DNA of 64,000 nucleotides from Psychrobacter raelei (GTDB lineage Bacteria; Pseudomonadota; Gammaproteobacteria; Pseudomonadales; Moraxellaceae). A program made the position numbers and the translations under genes. The notes below the pieces were generated by a model. That model worked only from the letters and a program-made list of their open reading frames with translations. It did not search any database and was not told the DNA's origin. Below, one piece after another: positions 8,861-17,547 of the stretch (within the stretch, counting starts at the first letter, position 1; each line of letters begins with the position of its first letter). The stretch spans positions 2,108,001 through 2,172,000 of the forward strand of contig NZ_CP093310.2 in NCBI RefSeq assembly GCF_022631235.3, in the 5' to 3' direction.

Positions 8861-10807
8861 ATGAAAACCTCTTACAGCCCTTTGTATCGCAGTGTTGTTA
8901 CCGCTTTGGCATCTTCTAACTTGACCCCAAAAGCTTTGACTATAGTGTCTGCTCTTGCAGTTTGTATGCCTGCTATGGCCGCTCAAAATCAAGGGGATGT
9001 GGATGCTGAGCAGCCTAGAATAAATTTTCCAGCGATTACGGTTACTGCAACCCGCACACCGACTGCTGTGAATAACACCATTGCCCAAACTCGTGTTATT
9101 GATAGCCAAGAGTTAAGTACTTATAAAGGCCAAACAGTGCTTGATGTTTTAAAGCGTCAGCCGGGCTTTAGTTACTATCAAAGTGGTGGCATGGGAACAA
9201 AAAGCAGTTTTTATCTGCGTGGCTATGATAGCCAAAGTATTTTAGTACTGATTGATGGCATTCGCTACAATGCAGCTTCTACAGGGCGTGCTGCTCTTGA
9301 AGTATTTCCTGTAGACCAAATCGATCGTATAGAGATTTTGTATGGTGCTTCTGGTTCTAGTATCTATGGTGCGGATGCTGTTGGCGGTGTTATTCAGATC
9401 TTTACCAAAGGTCAAAATGTTGATCAAAATCAATTCTCGGTAACCGCTGGTGCTGGTAGTAATGACCACTATCTGTATGGCGCTTCAGCTCAGATGCGTA
9501 ATGAAAAAGGCAGTAGCTTAAGCTTAGCAGCTAGCCGTAATCAAACTAAAGGGATTGATGCTATAAAATCAGGCGGTGATGCTTATAAAGATGATGATGG
9601 TTTTAATTCTAACAATTTCAGCTTATCTATGCAGCATAAGCTTAACGATGCTGTGACTATTGGTGCAAATGGCATATATGCTAAATCAAATACAGAATAC
9701 GACTCTGGTTCTACTTTTATAGATGCAAACCAAGACAATAAAAATTATGTATTTAATACTTTTGTAGATATAGAAAATAAGGGTTTAAATACCAAACTTC
9801 AATATGGTGAAAGTACGGACAAAAGAGTCAATTTCGATAAAAACTCACCTAATGGCAGTTTCTTTGACACAAAAGATAAACAAGCTAACTTGCAGTTAAC
9901 TTACCCTACTAATATGGGCACTTTGACTGGTGGTGCAGAATGGTTAAGACAGGAAGCAGATACTAGCTTATATGCTGGGTCACATGAACGTAAAATAAAG
10001 AGTATTTTTACAGGCTATTTGCTAAATACCGATCAGTTTGATGCACAAGCTAATGTGCGCTATGATGATAACTCTCAGTTTGGGTCAGAGACCACCTATA
10101 ATGTTGGAGGCGCATATAAATTTAGCCCTGAGCTTCGCGCTGGTGCTTCTTTTTCAACGGGTTTTAGAGCGCCGTCCTTAGATACAATGTACGATAACTT
10201 TAGCGGTAACCCTAACTTAAAGCCAGAGACCTCTGATAACTACGAAGTTTTTATTGAGAAGAGTGATGACCATCACAAAACTCGTTTGACAGGCTATTAC
10301 TCAGATGTAGAAGACCTAATTGACTATGATGGTGGCAATAACTGGAGAATGGGTAACATTGATAAGGCACGTATTAAAGGCATAACTCTGGTTTCTGACT
10401 GGATCGTAAATCAGTATATCTTTGGAATGAACTACGACTACCAAGATGCTAAGAACCTTTCTGGTGATTACAAAGGTGAACAAATTAAGTTTCGCCCAAA
10501 GCATAAGGGGTTGGTATACGCAGGCTACAGAAATTCAGAATTTGATGTTCGTGCAGAAGTGCAGCATATTGGTAAGCGCTATGCGCTTGATGGTGAGTGG
10601 TATGGCCCAACCAGACTAGGGACTAAAATGCAACATGCTAATCTTGTTAACTTAAGCGCAAACTATTATGTATCCCCTAATTTGACCATTAACTCACAGA
10701 TTAATAACTTATTTAATAAAGAGTATACGTCAATTGATACCTATGGGACTCGTTATAATGAAGACGGCACCAACTTCTTTACCTCACTAACCTACACCTG
10801 GAAATAA
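8861..10807 (+). CDS. BtuB-like TonB-dependent outer membrane receptor
   Basis: A 648-residue outer membrane receptor. I start it at the ATG of MKTSYSPLYR; the signal peptide ends after Ala-Met-Ala at residue 40. A TonB-box-like ITVTATR follows near residue 57. The plug domain shows the BtuB-type signatures: LDVLKRQPGF, LRGYDSQSILVLIDGIR and YGASGSSIYGADAVGGVIQI. The rest is a 22-stranded barrel pattern ending in aromatic SLTYTWK. The closest family I recognise is the cobalamin receptor BtuB, but a zinc or other siderophore/metal ligand cannot be excluded, since no riboswitch or btu genes lie nearby. It ends at a strong terminator. Confidence 0.85.
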   Translation: MKTSYSPLYRSVVTALASSNLTPKALTIVSALAVCMPAMAAQNQGDVDAEQPRINFPAITVTATRTPTAVNNTIAQTRVIDSQELSTYKGQTVLDVLKRQPGFSYYQSGGMGTKSSFYLRGYDSQSILVLIDGIRYNAASTGRAALEVFPVDQIDRIEILYGASGSSIYGADAVGGVIQIFTKGQNVDQNQFSVTAGAGSNDHYLYGASAQMRNEKGSSLSLAASRNQTKGIDAIKSGGDAYKDDDGFNSNNFSLSMQHKLNDAVTIGANGIYAKSNTEYDSGSTFIDANQDNKNYVFNTFVDIENKGLNTKLQYGESTDKRVNFDKNSPNGSFFDTKDKQANLQLTYPTNMGTLTGGAEWLRQEADTSLYAGSHERKIKSIFTGYLLNTDQFDAQANVRYDDNSQFGSETTYNVGGAYKFSPELRAGASFSTGFRAPSLDTMYDNFSGNPNLKPETSDNYEVFIEKSDDHHKTRLTGYYSDVEDLIDYDGGNNWRMGNIDKARIKGITLVSDWIVNQYIFGMNYDYQDAKNLSGDYKGEQIKFRPKHKGLVYAGYRNSEFDVRAEVQHIGKRYALDGEWYGPTRLGTKMQHANLVNLSANYYVSPNLTINSQINNLFNKEYTSIDTYGTRYNEDGTNFFTSLTYTWK

Positions 10808-10834
10808 TCCCTTTCACCTCGTTACCCTTTTATC

Positions 10835-10868
10835 AAAAAAACCACTCGCTTAAGCGGGTGGTTTTTTT
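10835..10868 (+). terminator. terminator of the TonB receptor gene
   Basis: A-tract, then ACCACTCGCTTAAGCGGGTGGT as a stem, then seven T. The T-tract ends in TTAT exactly where the left end of tnpB element copy 1 begins. Confidence 0.88.
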
Positions 10869-10870
10869 AT

Positions 10871-12107
10871 CACCGGTCGCCGTAAAACCACCCACTTCAG
10901 GGGGTGGATATAATGCGACACACACTGTCGTGATTAGTACTTAAAGTATTGCAAGTTAAAATTAACCTCGCCATACTAACCCTATGAAAACCCTCAAGCT
11001 ACGCATCAAAGACAAACATGCAAACCAGCTAAACAAACTAGCTGGGAGTGTTAACTATGCGTGGAACTATGTTAATGCGTTAAGCTTTGAGCATTTAAGA
11101 CGCACAGGTAAGTACTTTTGGGCCTATGATTTAAGCCAATACACCAAAGGCAGTGGAGAGTATTTAGGCTTGCACTCGCAAACTTTGCAAGCCATCAACG
11201 AAACTCATGCCAAATCTCGTAAGCAGTTTAAAAAAGCCAAACTTAATTGGCGAACCAACCAACCCGATGCCAAACGAAAAAGCTTAGGTTGGATACCTTT
11301 TAAAAAGTCTGCTATCAAGTATCTACATACAAGACAGACAGGCAAAAAGGCACTGAAATCAACCATACAGCTATCGCTCTGTAAAGGTCAAAAGGTAATC
11401 ATAGACGTATTCGATAGCTACAATTTGTCTTTGTATCAAATCAATACGCTTGAGATAGTGCAAGACAGCCGTAATCGCTGGTATGCCTGTATTACCGTCA
11501 AAGACTATCCTAGACAAGCAAGTGGCAAAGGCAGCGTTGGTATTGACTTAGGCTTAAAGCAGTCTGCTACCACCTCAAACGGTGACAAGCTGACAATCAA
11601 GCAAACGCAAAAGTGGGCGAAAAAGCTCGCTGTTGCTCAACGAGCAAACAATAAAAGCCGGGTAAAGGCAATCCACGCCAAAATCAAAAACACAAGATTA
11701 GACTTAATTCATAAATTCACCACCAAGTTAGTGCAGAGCAATGCTTTAATTGTGGTTGGTGATGTTAAATCACGCTCATTCACTAATTCGATGACCAACC
11801 TAGCTAAATCAACATACGATGCAGGATGGTTTGAACTCAAAAGACAACTGGAATATAAATGCAAGTATGCAGGTTGTCAGTTTGAGATAGTGAATGAGAG
11901 TTACACTACCCAAACCTGTTCGCACTGCCTTAAAATAAGTGATAGTAGTCCAAAAGGTAGAGCAGGTCTTGGAATAAGAGGATGGAGGTGTGCTGAGTGT
12001 GGCACATGGCATGATAGAGATATCAATGCTGCTAAGAACATCCTTGCGGTCGGGCTTGACCGTCTAGTTGTAGGAATCCCCTCACTTTAGCGAGGGGAGG
12101 AAGTCAA
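10871..12107 (+). mobile_element. IS200/IS605-like tnpB-only element, copy 1
   Basis: The ends were set by aligning this copy with the second one: both are exactly 1237 bases between the points where identity starts and stops. The left end begins CACCGGTCGCCG right after TTTTTTAT. It carries a subterminal hairpin (CCACCC/GGGTGG, about 10888-10908) and a second dyad around 10916-10933. The right end has a hairpin CCCCTC/GAGGGG and finishes in GTCAA, close to the TCAA right cleavage site known for IS608. No Y1 transposase (tnpA) is present, so mobility would need TnpA in trans. The right limit is uncertain by one base. Confidence 0.85.
10984..12090 (+). CDS. tnpB: TnpB-family RNA-guided nuclease, copy 1
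   Basis: A 368-residue TnpB (InsQ/OrfB family). TnpB proteins are RNA-guided nucleases that help IS200/IS605-type elements persist and are the ancestors of Cas12. Visible parts are the N-terminal KxLKLRIKD strand, RuvC-I with Asp188 in VGIDLGLK, RuvC-II region IVVGDVKS at about 256-262, the zinc ribbon with Cys312, Cys315, Cys336 and Cys339, and RuvC-III with Asp346 in HDRDINAAKNI. The usual RuvC-II Glu position is a Gly (259); Glu305 in NESYTTQTC is a candidate replacement, as in rearranged-site TnpB and Fanzor proteins. The stop codon lies inside the right-end hairpin. The gene appears intact. Confidence 0.93.
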   Translation: MKTLKLRIKDKHANQLNKLAGSVNYAWNYVNALSFEHLRRTGKYFWAYDLSQYTKGSGEYLGLHSQTLQAINETHAKSRKQFKKAKLNWRTNQPDAKRKSLGWIPFKKSAIKYLHTRQTGKKALKSTIQLSLCKGQKVIIDVFDSYNLSLYQINTLEIVQDSRNRWYACITVKDYPRQASGKGSVGIDLGLKQSATTSNGDKLTIKQTQKWAKKLAVAQRANNKSRVKAIHAKIKNTRLDLIHKFTTKLVQSNALIVVGDVKSRSFTNSMTNLAKSTYDAGWFELKRQLEYKCKYAGCQFEIVNESYTTQTCSHCLKISDSSPKGRAGLGIRGWRCAECGTWHDRDINAAKNILAVGLDRLVVGIPSL

Positions 12108-12129
12108 AGCATTATATCAATCAAGACAG

Positions 12130-12816
12130 CTATCTGCGTGGCAAATGCTCAGGTAAGTAACAGCGTAAATAAGCCACTGAAGCCTTTATCGTTTCCTCAC
12201 ACATCTCAGCCGTGATTTCATCAAATTGCTTAAATGATAAGGAAAATATGCTATGAATAATGCCATAAACGATTAAGAACAAGTCATCTATATCCTCAAA
12301 ACTAGACATATCATAATAGTCTGATAATTTGCCCACAATCATACCGACCATGTTGATATCGATTCGTTCATCATAATCATGGTCCTGAAACTCAGGGGCA
12401 TTTGCTCCGTACATCAGTTTGTTCTTAGTCACATCGTTATTAAACACTTGCCCTGACTGTCTAATAACTTGAGCCAAATAGTCTTCCCAGCGCTTGAAAT
12501 CATGCACTTCTATTTTTTCTAAGGCCTTGAAGGTTTCTATATAGCTTAAGAACCTTAGGGCCAAAAAGATAGATTCTACATTCGGAAAAAAGTGGTAAGC
12601 CGAAGCACGAGGGATGCCGGCTTTTTCACAAACATCGGCTAAGCTGATGTCCTGAATATCACGTGTTTCACTCAATTTTTTTGCTGCCATTAGCAGTTTT
12701 TGCCGGCGTGCCCGACCTTGCTTGCTGGTGTGCTTAAATTTATTTGGCACGATATTTTTTGCCAATTCAGAGTCAACGAGGACATCTTTAATCAAGTCGC
12801 TACTTCTTTCTGTCAT
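12130..12816 (-). CDS. TetR-family transcriptional regulator
   Basis: A 228-residue TetR-type repressor. The helix-turn-helix is at about residues 57-78 (SLADVCEKAGIPRASAYHFF), preceded by an Arg/Lys-rich stretch. The C-terminal ligand domain is rich in Asp, Glu and aromatic residues and matches no specific subfamily I recognise. The neighbours are the tail of tnpB element copy 1 on one side and an endonuclease/exonuclease/phosphatase gene on the same strand about 200 bases upstream. The target and ligand are unknown. The element inserted only about 20 bases beyond its stop codon, leaving the gene intact. Confidence 0.85.
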   Translation of the reverse strand: MTERSSDLIKDVLVDSELAKNIVPNKFKHTSKQGRARRQKLLMAAKKLSETRDIQDISLADVCEKAGIPRASAYHFFPNVESIFLALRFLSYIETFKALEKIEVHDFKRWEDYLAQVIRQSGQVFNNDVTKNKLMYGANAPEFQDHDYDERIDINMVGMIVGKLSDYYDMSSFEDIDDLFLIVYGIIHSIFSLSFKQFDEITAEMCEETIKASVAYLRCYLPEHLPRR

Positions 12817-13015
12817 AACACGCTCTAAGTCTCTTGGTAGGTGAATAAGACCACTAATCTCTCATTGTGTATTTTATTGTAACACCCCAGTAAATATAGG
12901 GTTATGCTATTTATACTCACACAAATGCCTACTATGACTTATTAAGCATAACGTTAATAATACGACATGAGGATCTATTCCACTGTTGCTAACTATTTAC
13001 AGCTATTTATTGTTG

Positions 13016-14041
13016 TTAAAGCAGTTTTATTTTTGCACGTACAATACCGTGGTCAGAATACCTGTCTTGATAGTCTTGCTTGAGATGATCATTAAAGTAA
13101 TCAACTCGCTCCACCTCACCCAGTGAAAACTTACCATCGACCAAAAACTCCTCTGAGACAAACAGCTGGTCGATTACCTCTGGCATGCCTTGGTATAGAT
13201 GTGTATAAGCCACATCCCGCATCCAGCCATAACTGGTCTGTACGCGTGCCGCATCAAACAAAGCCACATCACGCATACTCTTATCATAAATCACTTCGCT
13301 GGTCTCAGCCAGTAGCTGAGTAGTCACACTATCAGTCACATCATTCATATCACCCAACAAAATGAGGGGATGACGAGTATTGTGCAGCTTATCAATCATA
13401 AATAATCTAAGTGCGGCTGCCTCTGCTGCACGCATGCATAAGCTTCTAAGCTTAGCCCGTACTCGCAGCAAGGGGTCATTGTAATCCTCAACTCGCCCGC
13501 CCGCTTCATCACGGATATACTGTGGACGCTTACTTTTTAGATGAGCAGTAATGACCGTAATCGGTTGACCGTAGACGTCTAAAGTCACGACCAAAGGTGG
13601 ACGATTGAAGCTTTTATACAAGCCTTGGTCAGGAATATCCACCACAGCCAAAGGATCAAAATCGGTGAGCAATTGCCAGTCAATCACGTTGAATTTGGAA
13701 ATAATACCCAGTGCAGGTGTGTCCTGTGCCCCTTTGCCTTGGGTTAATTGGCTCGAGGGCTCATTACTTGCCATGGGCGCCAGCACTTGTGACGGCTCAA
13801 ATCCTAATTTTACTGCCAAGTCTTGTAATGCCTTTTCGTCCCACACTTCTTGAAATGCATAAATATCTGCTTTGGCATTTCGTAATAACTGATGCAATCC
13901 ATTAAGCTTACGCTGATACTCACTCTGACTATAGGCGCCCATATTAGCGTAATAAGTGCGATTGGGCAGGGCAAAATTAAGCAGATTGCTGGTGGCAATA
14001 TAAAAACTTTTGTCTACTTTTTGGGTTTGATGCGGCGCCAT
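13016..14041 (-). CDS. endonuclease/exonuclease/phosphatase-fold protein
   Basis: A 341-residue member of the DNase I-like endonuclease/exonuclease/phosphatase superfamily. Core motifs are visible: ATSNLLNF near the start, AFQEVWDE with the metal-binding Glu near residue 63, TAHLKSKRP, LLGDMNDVTDS with the catalytic Asp and Asn, and a terminal YSDHGIV with the catalytic Asp-His pair. Substrates in this superfamily range from DNA to phospholipids and inositol phosphates, and the sequence does not settle which applies. No signal peptide is present, so it is probably cytoplasmic. AAGGA lies ten bases before the ATG. Confidence 0.82.
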   Translation of the reverse strand: MAPHQTQKVDKSFYIATSNLLNFALPNRTYYANMGAYSQSEYQRKLNGLHQLLRNAKADIYAFQEVWDEKALQDLAVKLGFEPSQVLAPMASNEPSSQLTQGKGAQDTPALGIISKFNVIDWQLLTDFDPLAVVDIPDQGLYKSFNRPPLVVTLDVYGQPITVITAHLKSKRPQYIRDEAGGRVEDYNDPLLRVRAKLRSLCMRAAEAAALRLFMIDKLHNTRHPLILLGDMNDVTDSVTTQLLAETSEVIYDKSMRDVALFDAARVQTSYGWMRDVAYTHLYQGMPEVIDQLFVSEEFLVDGKFSLGEVERVDYFNDHLKQDYQDRYSDHGIVRAKIKLL

Positions 14042-14177
14042 ACTTATTTTATCCTTTTTTTATTATTTCACTGCGTCACTTGTCGTAAGCGAGCTTTATT
14101 ATGGGTTGTGGCCCTCCTCTTTTATAACATAACAGGGTGTAAGCCGTCTTGTGGTGCCCTGTAATATAAGTTGCAGA

Positions 14178-15767
14178 TTATTGTAGAGTCTTGGTAATTG
14201 CTTTATGCCATTTATCCAGATGCGCCTCACGCTCATCAGCAGACATCATCGGCTCAAAGCTATGGTCTAAGTCCCAAGAGTCATCAATGGTGGTCTCATC
14301 ATAAAGACCGGCTGTAATACCTGCCAGCAGCGCCACCCCTTTGGCGGTAATCTCAGTATCTTTGGGCCGTAATACTGGCACCCCAAGCATATCTGACTGA
14401 AACTGCATCAACAAATTATTATTAGCAGCACCGCCATCTACCCTTAACTCAGTCAATGGACTGGGGCTGTCTTTTTGCATGGCACTAAGCACGTCATACG
14501 TTTGAAAAGCAATGGATTCTAAAGCAGCTCGGGCAATATGTGCCTTAGTGGTACCACGGCTCATCCCTGAGATACTGGCGGTAATATCTGATCGCCAATA
14601 AGGGGCGCCAAGGCCGGTAAAAGCAGGCACTAAGACCACCTCTTCACTGCTCGCAACCTCTTTTGCCAACCGCTCAACATCTTCTGACTTGTTAAATAAA
14701 CCTAAGTTGTCGCGCAGCCACTGCACAATGGCACCAGCCATAAATACCCCGCCCTCTAGCGCATAAGTTACCTCACGCTTGGCAGGGGTTAAGATACGCT
14801 GACCGGACTTAACCAGCTTAGATAATGAAGGATGCTCCATTTGATTGGTACGCAGCGCGGCAGTATCGACTCGGCGCTGCCAGCCCACTGTGGTCAACAA
14901 CTGATGCTGGCTCAGCTGCACCTCACTACCAATATTCATTAGCATAAAGCAGCCGGTACCATAAGTATTTTTGGCCATACCTGTTGAGATACAGCCTTGA
15001 CCAAACAGCGCTGCCTGCTGATCTCCCAATACCGCTTGAATTGGGATTTGCTTGGCAAACAGTCCTTTTTTTGTCTTGCCAAAGTCACCATCTGAGGGCA
15101 GCACTTTGGGTAAGATGTTTTTGTTAATACCAAATTTGGAGAGTAGCTCATTGGACCACTCAAGCTTATTGATATCGTACATCAAGGTGCGAGAAGCGTT
15201 GGTAATATCTATCACATGCTCACCACCCGTTAATTTAAACATAAGCCAACTGTCGATGGTGCCAACAGCCACTTCACCGCGCTGTGCTCTATCTTTTAGA
15301 TTGGGGTGATTATCAAGCATCCATATAATTTTACTGGCGCTAAAATAAGGATCGAGACGCAGGCCGGTGATTGACTGCACGTACTGCTGCATGGTCATAT
15401 CCTGCTTAGCTACACGCTGCTGCTGCATCTGCTGACACCAAGCATCAGAGCGCCTGTCTTGCCAAACAATGGCTGGGGCCAATGGATTGCCGGTACGCTT
15501 GTCCCAGATCACGATGGTTTCGCGCTGATTGGTAATCGCCAAACTGCTGATGTCTGTCGCCAGTAAGCCGGCTTGGTTGATGGCATCATGAGCACAGCTA
15601 ATTTGAGTGTGCCAAATTTGCATAGCATCTTGCTCGACATACCCAAGCTTTGGGGTAAGCAGGGTGGTCGGCTTTTGTGATATCTTAATGGGCCGCGCCT
15701 GGTCATCATATATAATGGCACGACTCGAGGTGGTACCTTGATCCAATGCTAAAATGTAACCTGCCAT
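14178..15767 (-). CDS. glpK: glycerol kinase with a 34-residue insertion
   Basis: GlpK phosphorylates glycerol to glycerol-3-phosphate. FGGY-family signatures are clear: ALDQGTTSSRAI at the start, VWQDRRSDAW near residue 103, GDQQAALFGQ near 248, NTYGTGCFML near 267, and ALEGGVFMAG near 336. The protein has 529 residues, against about 495-505 usually. The excess is largely one insertion at about residues 298-331, between the TTVGW strand and the TYALEG strand, where most homologues have a few residues. A strong AGGAGAG ribosome binding site precedes the ATG. glpF, glpD and glpR are not adjacent. Confidence 0.93.
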   Translation of the reverse strand: MAGYILALDQGTTSSRAIIYDDQARPIKISQKPTTLLTPKLGYVEQDAMQIWHTQISCAHDAINQAGLLATDISSLAITNQRETIVIWDKRTGNPLAPAIVWQDRRSDAWCQQMQQQRVAKQDMTMQQYVQSITGLRLDPYFSASKIIWMLDNHPNLKDRAQRGEVAVGTIDSWLMFKLTGGEHVIDITNASRTLMYDINKLEWSNELLSKFGINKNILPKVLPSDGDFGKTKKGLFAKQIPIQAVLGDQQAALFGQGCISTGMAKNTYGTGCFMLMNIGSEVQLSQHQLLTTVGWQRRVDTAALRTNQMEHPSLSKLVKSGQRILTPAKREVTYALEGGVFMAGAIVQWLRDNLGLFNKSEDVERLAKEVASSEEVVLVPAFTGLGAPYWRSDITASISGMSRGTTKAHIARAALESIAFQTYDVLSAMQKDSPSPLTELRVDGGAANNNLLMQFQSDMLGVPVLRPKDTEITAKGVALLAGITAGLYDETTIDDSWDLDHSFEPMMSADEREAHLDKWHKAITKTLQ

Positions 15768-15886
15768 GGGCTCTCTCCTAAGTATAATACTGGATGTCTA
15801 ACTGTTATCCGCCAGACGCAACACATGTGTCTTGCTCATCATTTTATATAAATGGTAAAGCGAAAGGCACTATCTCATACATACCG

Positions 15887-17143
15887 CTACAAAAACGCTT
15901 GTAAAACCTGGTTAAGATAACGGCGCCCCAAAGCCGTCGGTTCGATCCAATCGGCTTTGGATACCAGTAAGCCTTGTTGCTTTAACTGGCGGATAATCGG
16001 CTCAATATCCATAGCGGCCAAGCCTGTTCTGGCTGTATACAGCGTTAAAGGCACACCTAAGCTTAAGCGCAGTACATTGAGCATAAACTCGCCGCTGAGC
16101 TCATCTGCGGCGATAGGGGCACAGCCTACCATTTTGGGATATTCCTCATAACTTAGATAGTCTTTGGGCAGCCGAGTCTTACTAAAGCGGTAGATGCCTG
16201 GCTGCGTGATCCCCAAGACCTCAATATCCTCCTTGATATCCGGCTGATCAAAGCTTTGTTGCCCGACAGTCACTTTGCCATGAGCACCGGCCCCAATCGC
16301 CAAATAATCTCCGAATTGCCAATAATTGATATTATGACGTGAGCCACTATCCGCCTCACTGACCCAAGCCGACACCTCATAATTGCGATAGCCAAGCTCA
16401 GTGAGCAGTGCACTACCCTGCTCTTCGATATCTGCCAATCTATCATCATCAGGCAATATCGGGGTATCTCGATAAAACACAGTATTAGGCTCAATGGTCA
16501 ACTGATACCATGAGATGTGTGTCGCCCCTGCTTGATGCGCCATTTTAATATCGTACAAAGCTTCCTCAAGGGTTTGTTCTGGTAAACCATGCATAAGATC
16601 GATATTAATGCGTTTAAAACCGGCTTTTTTTGCCGCTTGCGTGGCACTTTGAGCTTGATTGGCACTGTGAATGCGTCCTAAAGCCGCAAGCTTACTATCC
16701 GAGAAGCTTTGTACCCCCATAGACAGCCGATTAATCCCCACTTCTAAATACTGCTCAAAGGGAGCATGCTCCAAGGTGCCTGGATTGGCCTCCATAGTGA
16801 CTTCAATATCATCACTCATAGGCAGCACCTGCTTAAGGTGATCAAATAGGCGCCGATACTGAGTGATGGGCAGCAAAGATGGTGTCCCGCCCCCAATAAA
16901 GATAGAGCGAATGATTCGATTTTGCAGCAAAGGCAGCTGCGCATCGATATCCTTGATCAGCGCATCAACATAAAGCGCAAATAAATCACTGTCTATTAAA
17001 TTACCTTGACGGTCTAAAGCTTTGGTGTCAACGCTTGGCAGAGTATGTGAATTAAAGTCGCAGTAAGGACACTTTTTGACACACCAAGGAATATGAATGT
17101 ATAAAGCTAGTGGGATATCAGGAACATGAATTAAAGAGGACAT
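15887..17143 (-). CDS. hemW: radical SAM heme chaperone HemW
   Basis: HemW binds heme and a 4Fe-4S cluster and delivers heme to target proteins. It was formerly annotated as coproporphyrinogen III oxidase-like. The radical SAM triad is Cys21, Cys25 and Cys28 in WCVKKCPYCDF. FIGGGTPSLL is the SAM-binding glycine motif, and GVNRLSMGVQSF and DLMHGLPEQTLEEA are family hallmarks. The spacing and lack of the HemN N-terminus favour HemW over true HemN. The length of 418 residues is slightly above the usual 380-400. It stands alone; rdgB is not adjacent. Confidence 0.88.
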   Translation of the reverse strand: MSSLIHVPDIPLALYIHIPWCVKKCPYCDFNSHTLPSVDTKALDRQGNLIDSDLFALYVDALIKDIDAQLPLLQNRIIRSIFIGGGTPSLLPITQYRRLFDHLKQVLPMSDDIEVTMEANPGTLEHAPFEQYLEVGINRLSMGVQSFSDSKLAALGRIHSANQAQSATQAAKKAGFKRINIDLMHGLPEQTLEEALYDIKMAHQAGATHISWYQLTIEPNTVFYRDTPILPDDDRLADIEEQGSALLTELGYRNYEVSAWVSEADSGSRHNINYWQFGDYLAIGAGAHGKVTVGQQSFDQPDIKEDIEVLGITQPGIYRFSKTRLPKDYLSYEEYPKMVGCAPIAADELSGEFMLNVLRLSLGVPLTLYTARTGLAAMDIEPIIRQLKQQGLLVSKADWIEPTALGRRYLNQVLQAFL

Positions 17144-17547
17144 AAAGATAAGGTCTTATACTCGCAGGCAGATAGTGGTATAGTCACGCCTTTATTGTTG
17201 TCAACAAGTCTCATTCTATAACTCACGCTTTGGGCCATAAAATGCAGCTGAGCTTCCAATAAAGGCAGTTAGCCATAAGACTCTTATTATACGTGCTCCT
17301 TGAGCAGATGATACAGTGATTGAGTGGCTGTCTTGATAATGAAGTACTCAGTGGTAAAATAGTACCCCACTCAAGCCACTTTACTGACTCAAAGTATTAT
17401 CCAAGATGACCTGCCTTTTGGCAGGTTATTTATTTGCCTGATGTTAAAACTCTATATAAAAGGCGGCGCTGCATTGCTATCGCTATAAAAGCGTCTTCTT
17501 TTTGTCTCACTCTTTGGGCTGTCACCCTTATATTTAGAAGTTATGTT
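17144..17547. other. intergenic region hemW / MATE exporter gene
   Basis: About 400 bases between divergent genes hold one clear element, a 7-bp hairpin followed by a T-rich run (17409-17434). No RNA gene or other coding sequence is evident. Confidence 0.4.
17409..17434 (+). terminator. hairpin with T-rich tail upstream of the MATE exporter gene
   Basis: ACCTGCC and GGCAGGT pair around a TTTT loop and are followed by TATTTATTT. On the plus strand this resembles a small terminator or attenuator about 110 bases before the exporter start. I cannot assign a regulator. Confidence 0.4.

Noticed and set aside
13892..14164. 90-codon plus-strand frame overlapping the endonuclease/exonuclease/phosphatase gene start
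   Set aside because: It lies mostly antisense to the supported gene, and its hydrophobic pattern is a shadow of that coding sequence.
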